From the NCBI GenBank assembly GCA_021200075.1, contig JAJQGZ010000214.1, positions 1 through 18,181 of the forward strand: 18,181 nucleotides of DNA, written 5' to 3'. The translations under genes were made by a program, and so were the position numbers. Under the pieces are notes generated by a model. That model was not told the DNA's origin. It searched no databases and saw only the letters and a list, made by a program, of their open reading frames with translations. Shown one piece after another: positions 1 through 7,952 of the stretch; the stretch's first letter is position 1, and each line of letters begins with the position of its first letter. Source of the stretch: Clostridiales bacterium (GTDB lineage Bacteria; Bacillota; Clostridia; Oscillospirales; Acutalibacteraceae).

Positions 1-1529
1 TTTTACAGGTAAATAATTTTGTTGAATGGCGAACCAGAAGAACAATGCTCAAAGCGGTATTTCCACTCTCCGCTTACAATGAAAAAGCGACCTATGACCT
101 CGGTCTCGGCGTTATAGAAAGAGGAAGTAACAGCGAAAATCTGTACGAGGTTCCGGCTCAGCACTGGGCGGATATTACCGACAAAGGCGGTAAATTCGGG
201 ATTGCGATTCTTTCCGACAGCAAATACGGCTGGGACAAACCGAACGACAACACCCTGCGCCTCACCTGCATACATACACCTGCCGGAGCTTTTACTAAAG
301 ACGCACGACAAGACTTGCAGGATTTGGGCAGAAATATGTTTAACTTTGCTGTTTACGCACACGACGGAGGGTTTGAAAATGCTGTGCAAAAGCAGAGCAT
401 ACTTTTCACCAATCCTCTCAGAGCCGTGCAAACGAGCGTTGGAATCAAGGCTCAAAACAAGAGAATTTCATTTTTCAATATAAGTGACGACAATGCCGTT
501 ATAAGAGCGGTTAAAAAATGCGAAAACAATGATTCATTGATTATTCGAGTAAACGAGGGAGCCGGCAAAAAGAAAGAAAATATTGTTCTCTCATTTAACG
601 GATTTGAAATTGATGACGCTCAGCTTGTCAATGCAAGCGAGGAATTTATTGAAAAAATCGAAGCGAAAAAAAATTCAATCACTTTTAGCCTTAAACCTTT
701 TGAGGTGAAAACCTTTAAAATCAATCTTAAAAAGAAGAATAACACCAATGAAAACGAATGCTGTTTCAATGCGATAAAACCCGAGTTCAACTCAAAAGGC
801 TTCAGCTGCGAGGAAAATATGCGAAATGTTATTTTGCAAGGCGGAGGTTTTTCACTGCCGATTGAGTTGCTGCCCGAAAAAATTACGACCGGCGGAATAC
901 CGTTTGAATTTTATCAGGACATTAACGAGCGTTACGATACGCTTGTATGCAGAGGCCAGACAATCAAGTTTGACAAGGGAACAAAAGAGGTTTATCTCCT
1001 TGCGGCAACAACCGGCGACCAAAAAATCACCGCTCAGTTTACCGCCGGAATGAAAAATAATAAGTTGAATATTTATCCTGCCGTATCCCCCATTTGGCAA
1101 TGGGATATGTACGCCCTTGACCAAAAGGCACAGACGCCCCACAAAGTGAATTATGGCTTTGAATTTTCTCACCTGCACCACCCAGAGGGAAATATTGTAC
1201 AAAAAGCGTTATTTAATGTGTACAAAATCACTCTCGGCAAGGCAGATGAAATTCAGCTTCCCGAGGACAATCGGCTGATAATTTTGGCGATAACCGCATC
1301 GAATAAAACGCATAACACGCAGGTGCGAAATTCGTTTATCGACATAGCGTCAAATAACTATAAGTTCGGCGAGATACCGCCGATTGAAAAAATATTTGAC
1401 AAGACGGATTTTGTCACAATACGAGCGGGAAAAATCCAAGACCAGATTAAATCGGGAAAAGGCAAAGGCTTCAAGAGGGACAATATTATAACAAACATCA
1501 TTCGCTCATATACGAAAAGCGAATGGTAA
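1..1529 (+). CDS. Alpha-mannosidase, GH38 family, C-terminal part (runs in from the left edge)
   Basis: The frame is open from base 3 and continues through the first ATG at 45 without interruption. The residues before that ATG (VNNFVEWRTRRT) continue into LKAVFPL, the usual entry to the central beta domain of GH38 mannosidases, so ATG 45 is internal and the gene is truncated by the window edge. Family landmarks follow: the segment with YEVPAQHWADIT, then SDSKYGWD, then a stretch ending in the FNFAVYAHDG type of motif. The last 250 residues or so form a further all-beta region with GQTIKF, YLLAATTGD, FEFSHLHHPEG and LPEDNRLIILAIT, which I recall from large bacterial GH38 enzymes. The catalytic N-terminal domain lies outside the window, so activity cannot be judged. 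Such enzymes release alpha-linked mannose from mannans or N-glycans. The family call is firm; the exact substrate is unknown. Confidence 0.87.
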   Translation, partial: LQVNNFVEWRTRRTMLKAVFPLSAYNEKATYDLGLGVIERGSNSENLYEVPAQHWADITDKGGKFGIAILSDSKYGWDKPNDNTLRLTCIHTPAGAFTKDARQDLQDLGRNMFNFAVYAHDGGFENAVQKQSILFTNPLRAVQTSVGIKAQNKRISFFNISDDNAVIRAVKKCENNDSLIIRVNEGAGKKKENIVLSFNGFEIDDAQLVNASEEFIEKIEAKKNSITFSLKPFEVKTFKINLKKKNNTNENECCFNAIKPEFNSKGFSCEENMRNVILQGGGFSLPIELLPEKITTGGIPFEFYQDINERYDTLVCRGQTIKFDKGTKEVYLLAATTGDQKITAQFTAGMKNNKLNIYPAVSPIWQWDMYALDQKAQTPHKVNYGFEFSHLHHPEGNIVQKALFNVYKITLGKADEIQLPEDNRLIILAITASNKTHNTQVRNSFIDIASNNYKFGEIPPIEKIFDKTDFVTIRAGKIQDQIKSGKGKGFKRDNIITNIIRSYTKSEW

Positions 1530-1552
1530 TAATGTTCAAAATATTGTATTAT

Positions 1553-1590
1553 AAAGAATCCGAGAACTAAGTTTCTCGGGTTCTTTATTT
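1553..1590 (+). terminator. Rho-independent terminator of the alpha-mannosidase gene
   Basis: An inverted repeat of about 15 bp (AAAGAATCCGAGAAC against GTTTCTCGGGTTCTTT, one G-U pair and one bulged base) surrounds a short loop. It is followed by a T-rich tail (TTTATTTATT) and starts 24 nt after the TAA stop. Confidence 0.85.
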
Positions 1591-1899
1591 ATTCAAGAAG
1601 CCGGTATAAATGAATATAAATACCGAAAAATACATAGTAGATATATGCAGAAAATGAATATTTTTCAGGTGATTTTTGTAAAACTCAAATCCTTTACAGT
1701 CAACAATTCGGTGGAAAAACTGCGGAAAACTCTGTTGAAATTGTTGAAATCCTATTTTAATCACCTTGATTTTGTTAAAAACTCGGTGGAAATTGTTAAA
1801 AATGTAAAGACTTTAACTTGCTTTAACAATTTTTTTCCGCAATTTCAGTTTGCAAAAAAAATCAAATATACAAATTGACAAAATAATAAATAATTGCAT
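1591..1899. repeat. AT-rich spacer with diverged short repeats, no supportable gene
   Basis: This spacer lies between two convergent transcription units. It carries three related units: 1699-1717 and 1774-1792 (16 of 19 bases identical, core TCGGTGGAAA), and 1731-1751, which matches 1783-1803 at about 17 of 21 positions. There is also an 11-bp perfect inverted repeat, AAATTGTTAAA at 1790-1800 with TTTAACAATTT at 1822-1832, around a 21-nt loop. A 77-codon open frame at 1645-1878 has no ribosome binding site and a low-complexity product, so I do not call it. On the minus strand the repeats read as TTTTCCACC or TTTTCCGCA, loosely like DnaA boxes but without an exact consensus copy. Confidence 0.5.
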
Positions 1900-1940
1900 A
1901 AAAATAACACCTCTTTGCATAAGCACGAAAGAGGTGTTAT
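1900..1940 (-). terminator. Rho-independent terminator of ftsZ
   Basis: A perfect 13-bp stem, ATAACACCTCTTT (1904-1916) with AAAGAGGTGTTAT (1928-1940), encloses an 11-nt loop. On the minus strand it is followed by a run of T (the A run at 1901-1904). It begins about 30 nt after the ftsZ stop codon and ends the dcw cluster. Confidence 0.9.
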
Positions 1941-1970
1941 CCAATTGTTTAACCGTATTATATTATAAAG

Positions 1971-3086
1971 TTATTTCTTAAAGAAATTTACTATATCGGA
2001 AAAAGCATCGTCGTCATTACCGTCGAAGGTTGACGGAGCGGCTGCCGAAGATGTGGGAACGGCAATCGGCTGCGGAGGCGCAACCTGCCTGTCGGCTGTT
2101 ACAGACTTAATCTGCGAGCCGGGGCCCTTATCGCCGAAGCGCGTAGCTATAACGGTGATAATCATTTCATCTTCAAGTTCTTCGTCAAATGTAGCACCCC
2201 AAATAATTTCACAATCGGGATGAACGGCGGCACTTACGATTGAAGAAGCGGCGTCTATTTCCTCAAGACCGATATCAGTTGAAGCAGTGATATTGATAAG
2301 TATACCATGAGCGCCGTCAATGGATGTATTGAGAAGCGGAGAAGAAATAGCCTGCTGAGCGGCAATCTCCGCCTTATCCTTGCCTTTGGCTCTGCCGACA
2401 CCCATATGTGCATAGCCGGAATCACGCATAATCTCCGTAACATCGGCAAAGTCGCAGTTTACAAGACCCGTTGCATTAACAAGGTCGGAAACGGACTGAA
2501 CGCCCTGACGAAGAACATCGTTGGCTATCTCGAACGCATTGAGAAGAGTAATCTTTTCATCGGTTACATATTTAAGGTTTTCATTGGGAATTACCATAAG
2601 AGAATCAACATACTGTGCAAGCTCATTGATACCCTCCTGAGCCTGCTTCATTCTTCTTGAACCTTCAAAAGCAAAGGGAGTGGTAACAACGCCGACGGTG
2701 AGAATGCCGAGATCCTTGGCAATCTTGGCAACAACGGGAGCGGCACCCGTTCCTGTTCCGCCGCCCATACCTGCGGTGATAAATACCATTTCAGCACCGG
2801 TAAGTATATCTGTAAGAGCTTCCCTGCTCTCCTCAGCGGCCTTTGTTCCGATTTCCGGCTTAGCGCCTGCACCTCTGCCCTTGGTAGCCTTTTCGCCGAT
2901 AAGTATTTTATGAGTGGCTGTTGACTTTGCAAGAGCGGGTTTATCGGAATTTACCGCAACAAATTCAACATCCTGAATATTGCAGTGTACCATGCGGTTA
3001 ACGGCATTACCGCCGCCGCCGCCGACACCTACAACTTTAATCTGTACAACCTTTGAATCGTCCGTGTCTATTTCATAGCGTCCCAT
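1971..3086 (-). CDS. ftsZ: Cell division protein FtsZ (tubulin-like GTPase)
   Basis: The 371-residue protein is the Z-ring GTPase that organises septal wall synthesis at mid-cell. The glycine-rich nucleotide-binding start (VGGGGGNAVNRM, residues 21-32), the tubulin signature GGGTGTGAAP (108-117) and the catalytic T7 loop NCDFADV (210-216) are all intact. The GTPase and C-terminal domains end near residue 320. A short linker of roughly 40 residues rich in Pro, Ala and Ser follows, then an acidic stretch and a terminal DAFSDIVNFFKK. That tail stands where the conserved C-terminal peptide (DIPxFLR type) belongs but lacks the usual proline. The start is set by AAGGAGA 10 nt upstream of the ATG. 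It is the last gene of the cluster, with its own promoter and terminator. ftsA, its usual neighbour, is not present. Confidence 0.98.
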   Translation of the reverse strand: MGRYEIDTDDSKVVQIKVVGVGGGGGNAVNRMVHCNIQDVEFVAVNSDKPALAKSTATHKILIGEKATKGRGAGAKPEIGTKAAEESREALTDILTGAEMVFITAGMGGGTGTGAAPVVAKIAKDLGILTVGVVTTPFAFEGSRRMKQAQEGINELAQYVDSLMVIPNENLKYVTDEKITLLNAFEIANDVLRQGVQSVSDLVNATGLVNCDFADVTEIMRDSGYAHMGVGRAKGKDKAEIAAQQAISSPLLNTSIDGAHGILINITASTDIGLEEIDAASSIVSAAVHPDCEIIWGATFDEELEDEMIITVIATRFGDKGPGSQIKSVTADRQVAPPQPIAVPTSSAAAPSTFDGNDDDAFSDIVNFFKK

Positions 3087-3141
3087 ATTTAAACTCTCCT
3101 TATTATAGTATTATCAGTCTTTAGACTTGGTTACATATCAT

Positions 3142-3170
3142 ATTGTAACAATATTGTAATCAATTTGCAA
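3142..3170 (-). promoter_or_regulatory. Promoter of ftsZ with TTGTAA repeats
   Basis: On the minus strand TTGCAA (3165-3170) is followed after exactly 17 nt by TACAAT (3142-3147), which puts the start of transcription about 50 nt before the ftsZ ATG. The spacer contains the 10-bp palindrome ACAATATTGT (3148-3157). Read on the plus strand, the element is three hexamers, TTGTAA, TTGTAA and TTGCAA, spaced 11 bp apart. It suggests that ftsZ can be transcribed separately from the upstream wall genes. Confidence 0.6.
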
Positions 3171-3186
3171 TACTTTTTTTTAATAT

Positions 3187-4260
3187 TTATCGAATATATT
3201 GACAATGTTTTAGATGAAGATTCAACAATTCTTTGGTAGAATTGCACAAATTCCATATATTTTCACATTTCTTGACAATTAAATTACTTTGCACTTCTTC
3301 CTCTGTAAAGTAAACTGACTTGTCACTATCAACGGTCATTGTTCCCTTTACATTCGGACTGGATTCATTTAGCTGTTCGCAAGCAGCTAAAGCACGATAA
3401 ACCTTGCTTTCCAAATCTTCGCAGGTGCCGAGCTTAAATTTTATTCTGCCGTCATAGACAACATAGTTGTCACTGACATTATTGGAGTAAATTGAAGTAA
3501 TCTCGGTAAAATCATTTTCTTTAACAACCTGTGCAAGCTGTTGCAGGCAATCGCCGACATCATCATCGGCAAACTCTATTTTGTAGCCGGCAACTGCTTT
3601 TTTAACATTCGCCTTGCTTATTTTGATACCTTGTGCTTTTTGAGCGCCGAGTTCAAGCACCTTGAAGTTATCGTCTAAAAGTATATATGTTTTATCATCA
3701 TTTTTTACGGAATATGAAACCTCGGCTTCGGTAATTTTTATTTGAATTGTTGCGGGAAGCTTGCGTTTTATCTGCACATTATAAATATACGGGAGAGTCT
3801 GTTCAAGCCTTTCTTTGGTAGAATCGGTATTGGCAAGAAAAAGATTTTCTCCGACATCAATCGAGCATTGAGCGAGAACTTCCTCCTGTGAATATACTGA
3901 ATTTCCGCTGACGGTGATGCTGTTGATATTAAAGAACACGGTAAGTGAGAGAACGGTTCCGACAGTGAGAACAATAGCGACAGCACAGACCCAACCGAAA
4001 ATTTTTCTAATTAAATTTCTTTTTTTTCTTTTTTTAGTCTCCTTGGCTCTTTTTTGCGAGCGGGTGAGATTTTCGTTTTTTTCGGCTGTTTTGTCACTTC
4101 TTCTTTTAGGCTGTTCGGGCTTTGAGTAATTATTTTGACTTTCACGATAAATTTTCGGCGGTTCAAGACCGAAATCGCTCAAGTCTCTGCTATAATCAAT
4201 CGTATTTTGCCGAGGGGATTGGGGCGTTTTTTGCTGCACTTTTTTCTTCTTTTTCTTCAT
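3187..4260 (-). CDS. ftsQ: Cell division protein FtsQ/DivIB
   Basis: The 357-residue protein is a bitopic divisome component that acts with FtsL and FtsB/DivIC to control septal wall synthesis. A long Lys/Arg-rich cytoplasmic region (1-86) precedes one membrane segment (about 87-110). A POTRA domain follows (about 112-182, starting INSITVSGNSVYS), then the beta domain (about 190-318). The ATG at 4260 follows an AAAGAGG ribosome binding site. The murA frame runs 65 nt into this gene. The last 33 residues (325-357) are AT-rich in coding, contain three cysteines and resemble nothing I expect at a DivIB C-terminus. One extra A in the CAAAG at 3287-3291 would end the protein at residue 325, so this tail may be an indel artefact or a genuine extension. 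The identity is well supported by architecture and position. Confidence 0.9.
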   Translation of the reverse strand: MKKKKKKVQQKTPQSPRQNTIDYSRDLSDFGLEPPKIYRESQNNYSKPEQPKRRSDKTAEKNENLTRSQKRAKETKKRKKRNLIRKIFGWVCAVAIVLTVGTVLSLTVFFNINSITVSGNSVYSQEEVLAQCSIDVGENLFLANTDSTKERLEQTLPYIYNVQIKRKLPATIQIKITEAEVSYSVKNDDKTYILLDDNFKVLELGAQKAQGIKISKANVKKAVAGYKIEFADDDVGDCLQQLAQVVKENDFTEITSIYSNNVSDNYVVYDGRIKFKLGTCEDLESKVYRALAACEQLNESSPNVKGTMTVDSDKSVYFTEEEVQSNLIVKKCENIWNLCNSTKELLNLHLKHCQYIR

Positions 4261-5510
4261 ATCTTATCCTCTTTATATCCGCTCCGATATTTGACAGCGA
4301 CTGTTCAAAATTTTCATACCCTCTGTCGATATGATGAATATAGTTGACCGTAGATTCGCCGAATGCGCCGAGTGCGGCGACTGCTAAAGCGGCTCCGCCT
4401 CTTAAATCGGTTGCATTGACATTTGCCGAATGTAGCTTTTCTACTCCGTAAATTACCGCAAGCTTATCGTTTACCTGTGTATCTGCACCGAAGCGGTTAA
4501 GCTCGCTTACATACCTAAATCGGTTTTCAAAAATATTTTCCTGCAAAACCGAGGTTCCTCTTGCAACAGAAAGAGCGGCGACTACAGGAGAATGTGCGTC
4601 TGTCGGAAATCCCGGATAAGGTATCGTCTTAATCATTCGCACTCTTTTGAACCCTTGAGGGCGTCTATAATCAGGCTGTTATCCCTAAGATAAAGTTTAC
4701 ATCCCATTTCATTAAACACCGGCAAAACCGGAGACAAATGCGTTGCTCTGACATCGTCTATTGCAATGCGTGAGCCTGTCACCGCCGCAGCACTCATATA
4801 TGTTGCGGCAAGTATTCTGTTGGGAATAATTGTATGCTCGCAGGGGTGAAGCTCGCTGACGCCCTCAATTTCAACTGTAGTCTCCCCTGCGCCGTATATC
4901 CTGGCTCCGCATTTGTTAAGGAAGGAAGCAAGGTCGCTTGTCTCAGGCTCTTTTGCGGGATTGATAATTGTTGTTCTGCCCTTTGACACAGCTGAGGCAA
5001 TGATAATATTTTCAGTTGCTCCGACACTCGGAAAAGAAAGAATTATCTTCGCACCGGTCAAAGAATTTGCTGTGCAATGTATTGACGAACCGTCCTCCTG
5101 AACAAATGTGCCGAGAGAGCTGAGTGCTTTAAGATGCAGGTCAACGGGTCTTGTGCCGATTTCGCATCCGCCGGGATAGAATATTGACGCTTCGCCTGTT
5201 CTGGAAGCAAGCGAGCCAAGAAAGATTATCGACGAACGCATTGTGCGCATCATCTGTTCGTCAATAATGCTGCCGCTTATATGTGATGAATCGACGGTTA
5301 CGGTATCGCAATCTCTTTTAACACTACAACCGAGATTTTCAAGAATTTTATTGTTGTGCGAACATCGCTGAAATTGGGACAATTATGTATAACGCTTTCG
5401 CCCTTGACAAGAACACACACCGCAAGAATCGGCAATGCGGAATTTTTGGCGCCGTGAAGTTTGACCGAACTTTTAAGCTTTTTTTCGCCTGAAATTTTAT
5501 ATAAATCCAT
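4196..5510 (-). pseudogene. murA: murA, UDP-GlcNAc 1-carboxyvinyltransferase, split into three frames by two single-base losses
   Basis: MurA transfers enolpyruvate from PEP to UDP-GlcNAc, the first committed step of peptidoglycan synthesis. Here the homology is spread over three frames: 5510 to about 5350, about 5349 to 4645, and 4644 to 4196. Each junction is a run of four A on the coding strand (T runs at 5346-5349 and 4645-4648), and one added A at each restores a single 438-codon frame. In the repaired protein K22 and N23 (GAKN), the catalytic Cys in PGGCEIG (116), D305 (FPTD) and R397 (DRGYE) match E. coli MurA positions K22, N23, C115, D305 and R397 almost exactly. No other decay is visible. 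The ATG at 5510 follows AGAGGTGA; a TTG one codon earlier is less likely. The last 15-20 residues extend beyond the usual family end and overlap ftsQ. As written it cannot make an active enzyme without frameshifting. I suspect sequencing or assembly error, or very recent inactivation covered by another MurA paralogue. Confidence 0.9.
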
Positions 5511-5517
5511 CAAATCA

Positions 5518-5543
5518 CCTCTGCAAAATATCCTATGCAGAGG
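5518..5543 (-). promoter_or_regulatory. Hairpin covering the murA ribosome binding site
   Basis: On the mRNA, CCTCTGCA pairs perfectly with TGCAGAGG (8 bp) around a 10-nt loop. The 3' arm contains the AGAGG part of the murA Shine-Dalgarno sequence, and the start codon follows 7 nt after the stem. No U run follows, so it is not a terminator. It could limit murA translation by hiding the ribosome binding site. This is inference from the fold only. Confidence 0.55.
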
Positions 5544-5586
5544 GATTATTATTTGTTAAGAGTTTATTTAAAGAGACACAATATCA

Positions 5587-6705
5587 TTATTTTACGAGGG
5601 AAAGAATTATGGACGCAATTCTTTCACGGGAGTCAGACACGGACATATCCTTTGCATTTTCTTCAATTTGCCTGAGTCTGGCTTTATTTGAAAGAAGCTC
5701 GTCGAGCATATCAGAAAGAGCTTTTGAGGTTAAATCCTTTTCTTCAAGAATATATCCCGCCCCTCTGTTGACAAGTGCCATTGCGTTATGGTACTGGTGA
5801 TTTTCCGCAACATATGGAGAGGGAATCAAAATTGAAGCTTTACCCATAGTCTCAATTTCCGAAAGAGATGAAGCTCCGGCTCTGCCGATAACGACATCCG
5901 CCGCCGCCATACAAACATCCATATCGTCTATATACTTCCTGACCTCGACAGTTCCCTTTTTGCCGTTTACAAAACCTGCTTGCTCGAATTTATCAAGGTA
6001 ATCCGTGCCATTTGTACCGACGGAATGAATATGGCAATATTTGCCGCTTTCAGCACTGCTGAGAAGAATATCATACATTGCATCGTTTATCGGCTTTGCG
6101 CCGAGAGAACCGCCGAAAGAAAGAACAAGGAATTTATCATCCGGGATATTGAGCTTTGCCCTTGCCGAAGACTTATCGGCTTTGAGCAATTCTCCCCTGA
6201 CGGGTAAACCCGTGACAACGGGCATATTCTTAGGTTTGAGATGCTTTGCGGCGTCCTCAACTGTGAGCATAACCTTGTCAACAGACTTTGCAAGGGTTTT
6301 ATTTGTAATACCCGGGAATGCGTTTTGCTCGTGGATACAGCTCGGTATGCCAAGGCTGACAGCCTCCTGCAAAACAGGGTCCGAAACATAGCCGCCGAAA
6401 CCAACCGCAACATCCGGCTTGAAATCTTTTATAATTTTACGGCTTTCGTTTTTTGAAGTGAATATTCTGAAAACTGTCTTAATATTATGCGATATTGCGC
6501 TCGGGGAAAATGAACGCCTGAAGCCGGAAATTTTAATTGTTTTGAAATCAAAGCCTGCTGACGGAACAAGTCGGGACTCTATATGATCCTCGGTTCCGAC
6601 AAACAGAATCTGAGCGTTCGGATTATTTTCTTTTATATAAGAAGCAACGGCAAGAGCCGGGTTAATGTGACCTGCTGTACCGCCTGTTGCGAAAAGGATT
6701 TTCAT
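5587..6705 (-). CDS. murG: MurG, lipid II-forming UDP-GlcNAc transferase
   Basis: The 372-residue GT28 enzyme adds GlcNAc from UDP-GlcNAc to lipid I on the inner face of the membrane, giving lipid II. The N-terminal loop GGTAGHINPA (8-17), GFGGYVSDP (102-110), HEQN (125-128), FGGSLGA (197-203), GRAGASSLSEIE (274-285, nucleotide-sugar binding) and PYVAENHQYHNA (297-308) are all present in family order and the length is typical. The ATG at 6705 lies 8 nt after the ftsW stop, with AGGTGAG as ribosome binding site, so translation is probably linked to ftsW. It is followed by a 76-nt gap that carries the murA leader hairpin. Confidence 0.97.
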   Translation of the reverse strand: MKILFATGGTAGHINPALAVASYIKENNPNAQILFVGTEDHIESRLVPSAGFDFKTIKISGFRRSFSPSAISHNIKTVFRIFTSKNESRKIIKDFKPDVAVGFGGYVSDPVLQEAVSLGIPSCIHEQNAFPGITNKTLAKSVDKVMLTVEDAAKHLKPKNMPVVTGLPVRGELLKADKSSARAKLNIPDDKFLVLSFGGSLGAKPINDAMYDILLSSAESGKYCHIHSVGTNGTDYLDKFEQAGFVNGKKGTVEVRKYIDDMDVCMAAADVVIGRAGASSLSEIETMGKASILIPSPYVAENHQYHNAMALVNRGAGYILEEKDLTSKALSDMLDELLSNKARLRQIEENAKDMSVSDSRERIASIILSLVK

Positions 6706-6713
6706 TATCTCAC

Positions 6714-7916
6714 CTAAACCTTTTGCTGACTTGACTTCCTCGATACGGATAGGACTACGCCCACCTCGAACAGAAGTATGATCATAGCCGTTCCGCCATA
6801 GGAGAAAAACGGGAGGGCGATACCTGTATTCGGCAAAGTATCGGTAACGACCAAAGTGTTGAATATTACCTGAAGACCTATCTGCGAAACAACGCCGATA
6901 ACAAGGAGACTTCCGAATTTATCATTACATTTTGATGCGATATAAAATCCCCTTATTACAAGAGCGGCAAATAAAATTATAATAAGCACCGCACCGATAA
7001 AACCGAGTTCCTCGCACACTATTGAAAAGATAAAATCGTTTTGCGGTTCGGCAACATAGAGATATTTTTGCTTTGAATTGCCGAGACCGACGCCGAACAA
7101 TCCACCCGAACCGATTGCATAAAGCGAATTATTTGTCTGCCAGCGGGCACCGATCGGGTCGTAATCCTTGTCAAGCCAGGCGGTTATCCTTTCGCCGGCA
7201 TAATCTTCAATAAGCTCGGGAAAAGTTATTACCGCAACAACTACCACCGCTATAACAGCCGCTCCGAAAATAAACAGCTTCATATCCGAACCGCCCGCAA
7301 ACATAAGCACGGCGCCGATAAGAAACATCAAAATTGTGCAGGACATATGATGTTCGCAGTAAATCAAAACGCAGAAAACAATAATAACACCCAAGGGATA
7401 GCAAATGCCATACTTAAATTTATTCATATACTTATAATAATCATTTATATAGCTTGCCAGCGTGAGTATTAGAGTAAACTTTGCAAGATCAGACGGCTGA
7501 AATGTTATTCCGCCGAAAAGAGGAATCCATCTTTTAAAATCATTTACATTTGTATGATAAAAAAGAACCAATACGAGACAGCCGAGCGTAAATATTAAAA
7601 GTATAACCGTAAAAGCCTTCAGCAGTTTGTAATTGAGCTTTGACATTATGAACATACATATAAGCCCCAAAACGGTGAAGATTAACTGCCTTTCAAAATA
7701 ATAATATGAATTATGATCCTCGTAATAATAAGCATACGGATAAGATGCGGAAAAAAGCATTATTAAGCCGATTGTCAAAAGAGCAATTGTAAGACTGAGA
7801 AACGGTATATCAATACTGCCTGTTATAAAAATATCGCTTTTTTTGATGCCGAGCGACTTTTCACTTTTTACAACCTTTTGAGAATTATTCTTTAGGCGCC
7901 GTGTATCTTCCGCCAT
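6714..7916 (-). CDS. ftsW: FtsW/SpoVE-type SEDS peptidoglycan polymerase
   Basis: The 400-residue multispanning membrane protein is of the SEDS family, which polymerises lipid II together with a class B PBP. After a charged 30-residue N-terminus come about ten hydrophobic segments. Family motifs are visible: FKRWIPL with FQPSDLAKF (residues about 127-147), the loop GLGNSKQKYLYVAEPQNDFIF leading into EELGFIGA, and near the C-terminus TDTLPNTGIALPFFSYGG. The start has AAAGGAG 9 nt upstream. It sits between mraY and murG, directly where FtsW or SpoVE is found in Firmicutes; murD, which often lies between mraY and ftsW, is missing. The sequence alone does not tell whether it serves vegetative division, sporulation or both. 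Confidence 0.93.
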   Translation of the reverse strand: MAEDTRRLKNNSQKVVKSEKSLGIKKSDIFITGSIDIPFLSLTIALLTIGLIMLFSASYPYAYYYEDHNSYYYFERQLIFTVLGLICMFIMSKLNYKLLKAFTVILLIFTLGCLVLVLFYHTNVNDFKRWIPLFGGITFQPSDLAKFTLILTLASYINDYYKYMNKFKYGICYPLGVIIVFCVLIYCEHHMSCTILMFLIGAVLMFAGGSDMKLFIFGAAVIAVVVVAVITFPELIEDYAGERITAWLDKDYDPIGARWQTNNSLYAIGSGGLFGVGLGNSKQKYLYVAEPQNDFIFSIVCEELGFIGAVLIIILFAALVIRGFYIASKCNDKFGSLLVIGVVSQIGLQVIFNTLVVTDTLPNTGIALPFFSYGGTAMIILLFEVGVVLSVSRKSSQQKV

Positions 7917-7952
7917 AGATATGCTCCTTTCCGTAAATTTTAATATAAATCA

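Noticed and set aside
1699..1852. Replication origin, based on DnaA-box-like sequences
   Set aside because: No exact TTATNCACA copy, no dnaA/dnaN nearby, and the dcw cluster is not the usual origin neighbourhood.
1645..1878. 77-codon open frame on the plus strand in the spacer
   Set aside because: No ribosome binding site, low-complexity Lys/Phe/Asn-rich product, and it coincides with AT-rich repeats.
4645..5349. Programmed -1 frameshifting as the main explanation of the split murA
   Set aside because: Slippage on A-AAA is possible at both sites, but I see no heptamer of the X-XXY-YYZ kind, no strong stimulatory stem and no precedent known to me in MurA. Two events in series would give very little product. 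Kept only as an alternative.
5518..5543. Hairpin after murG as a transcription terminator
   Set aside because: No U run on either strand and it overlaps the murA ribosome binding site.
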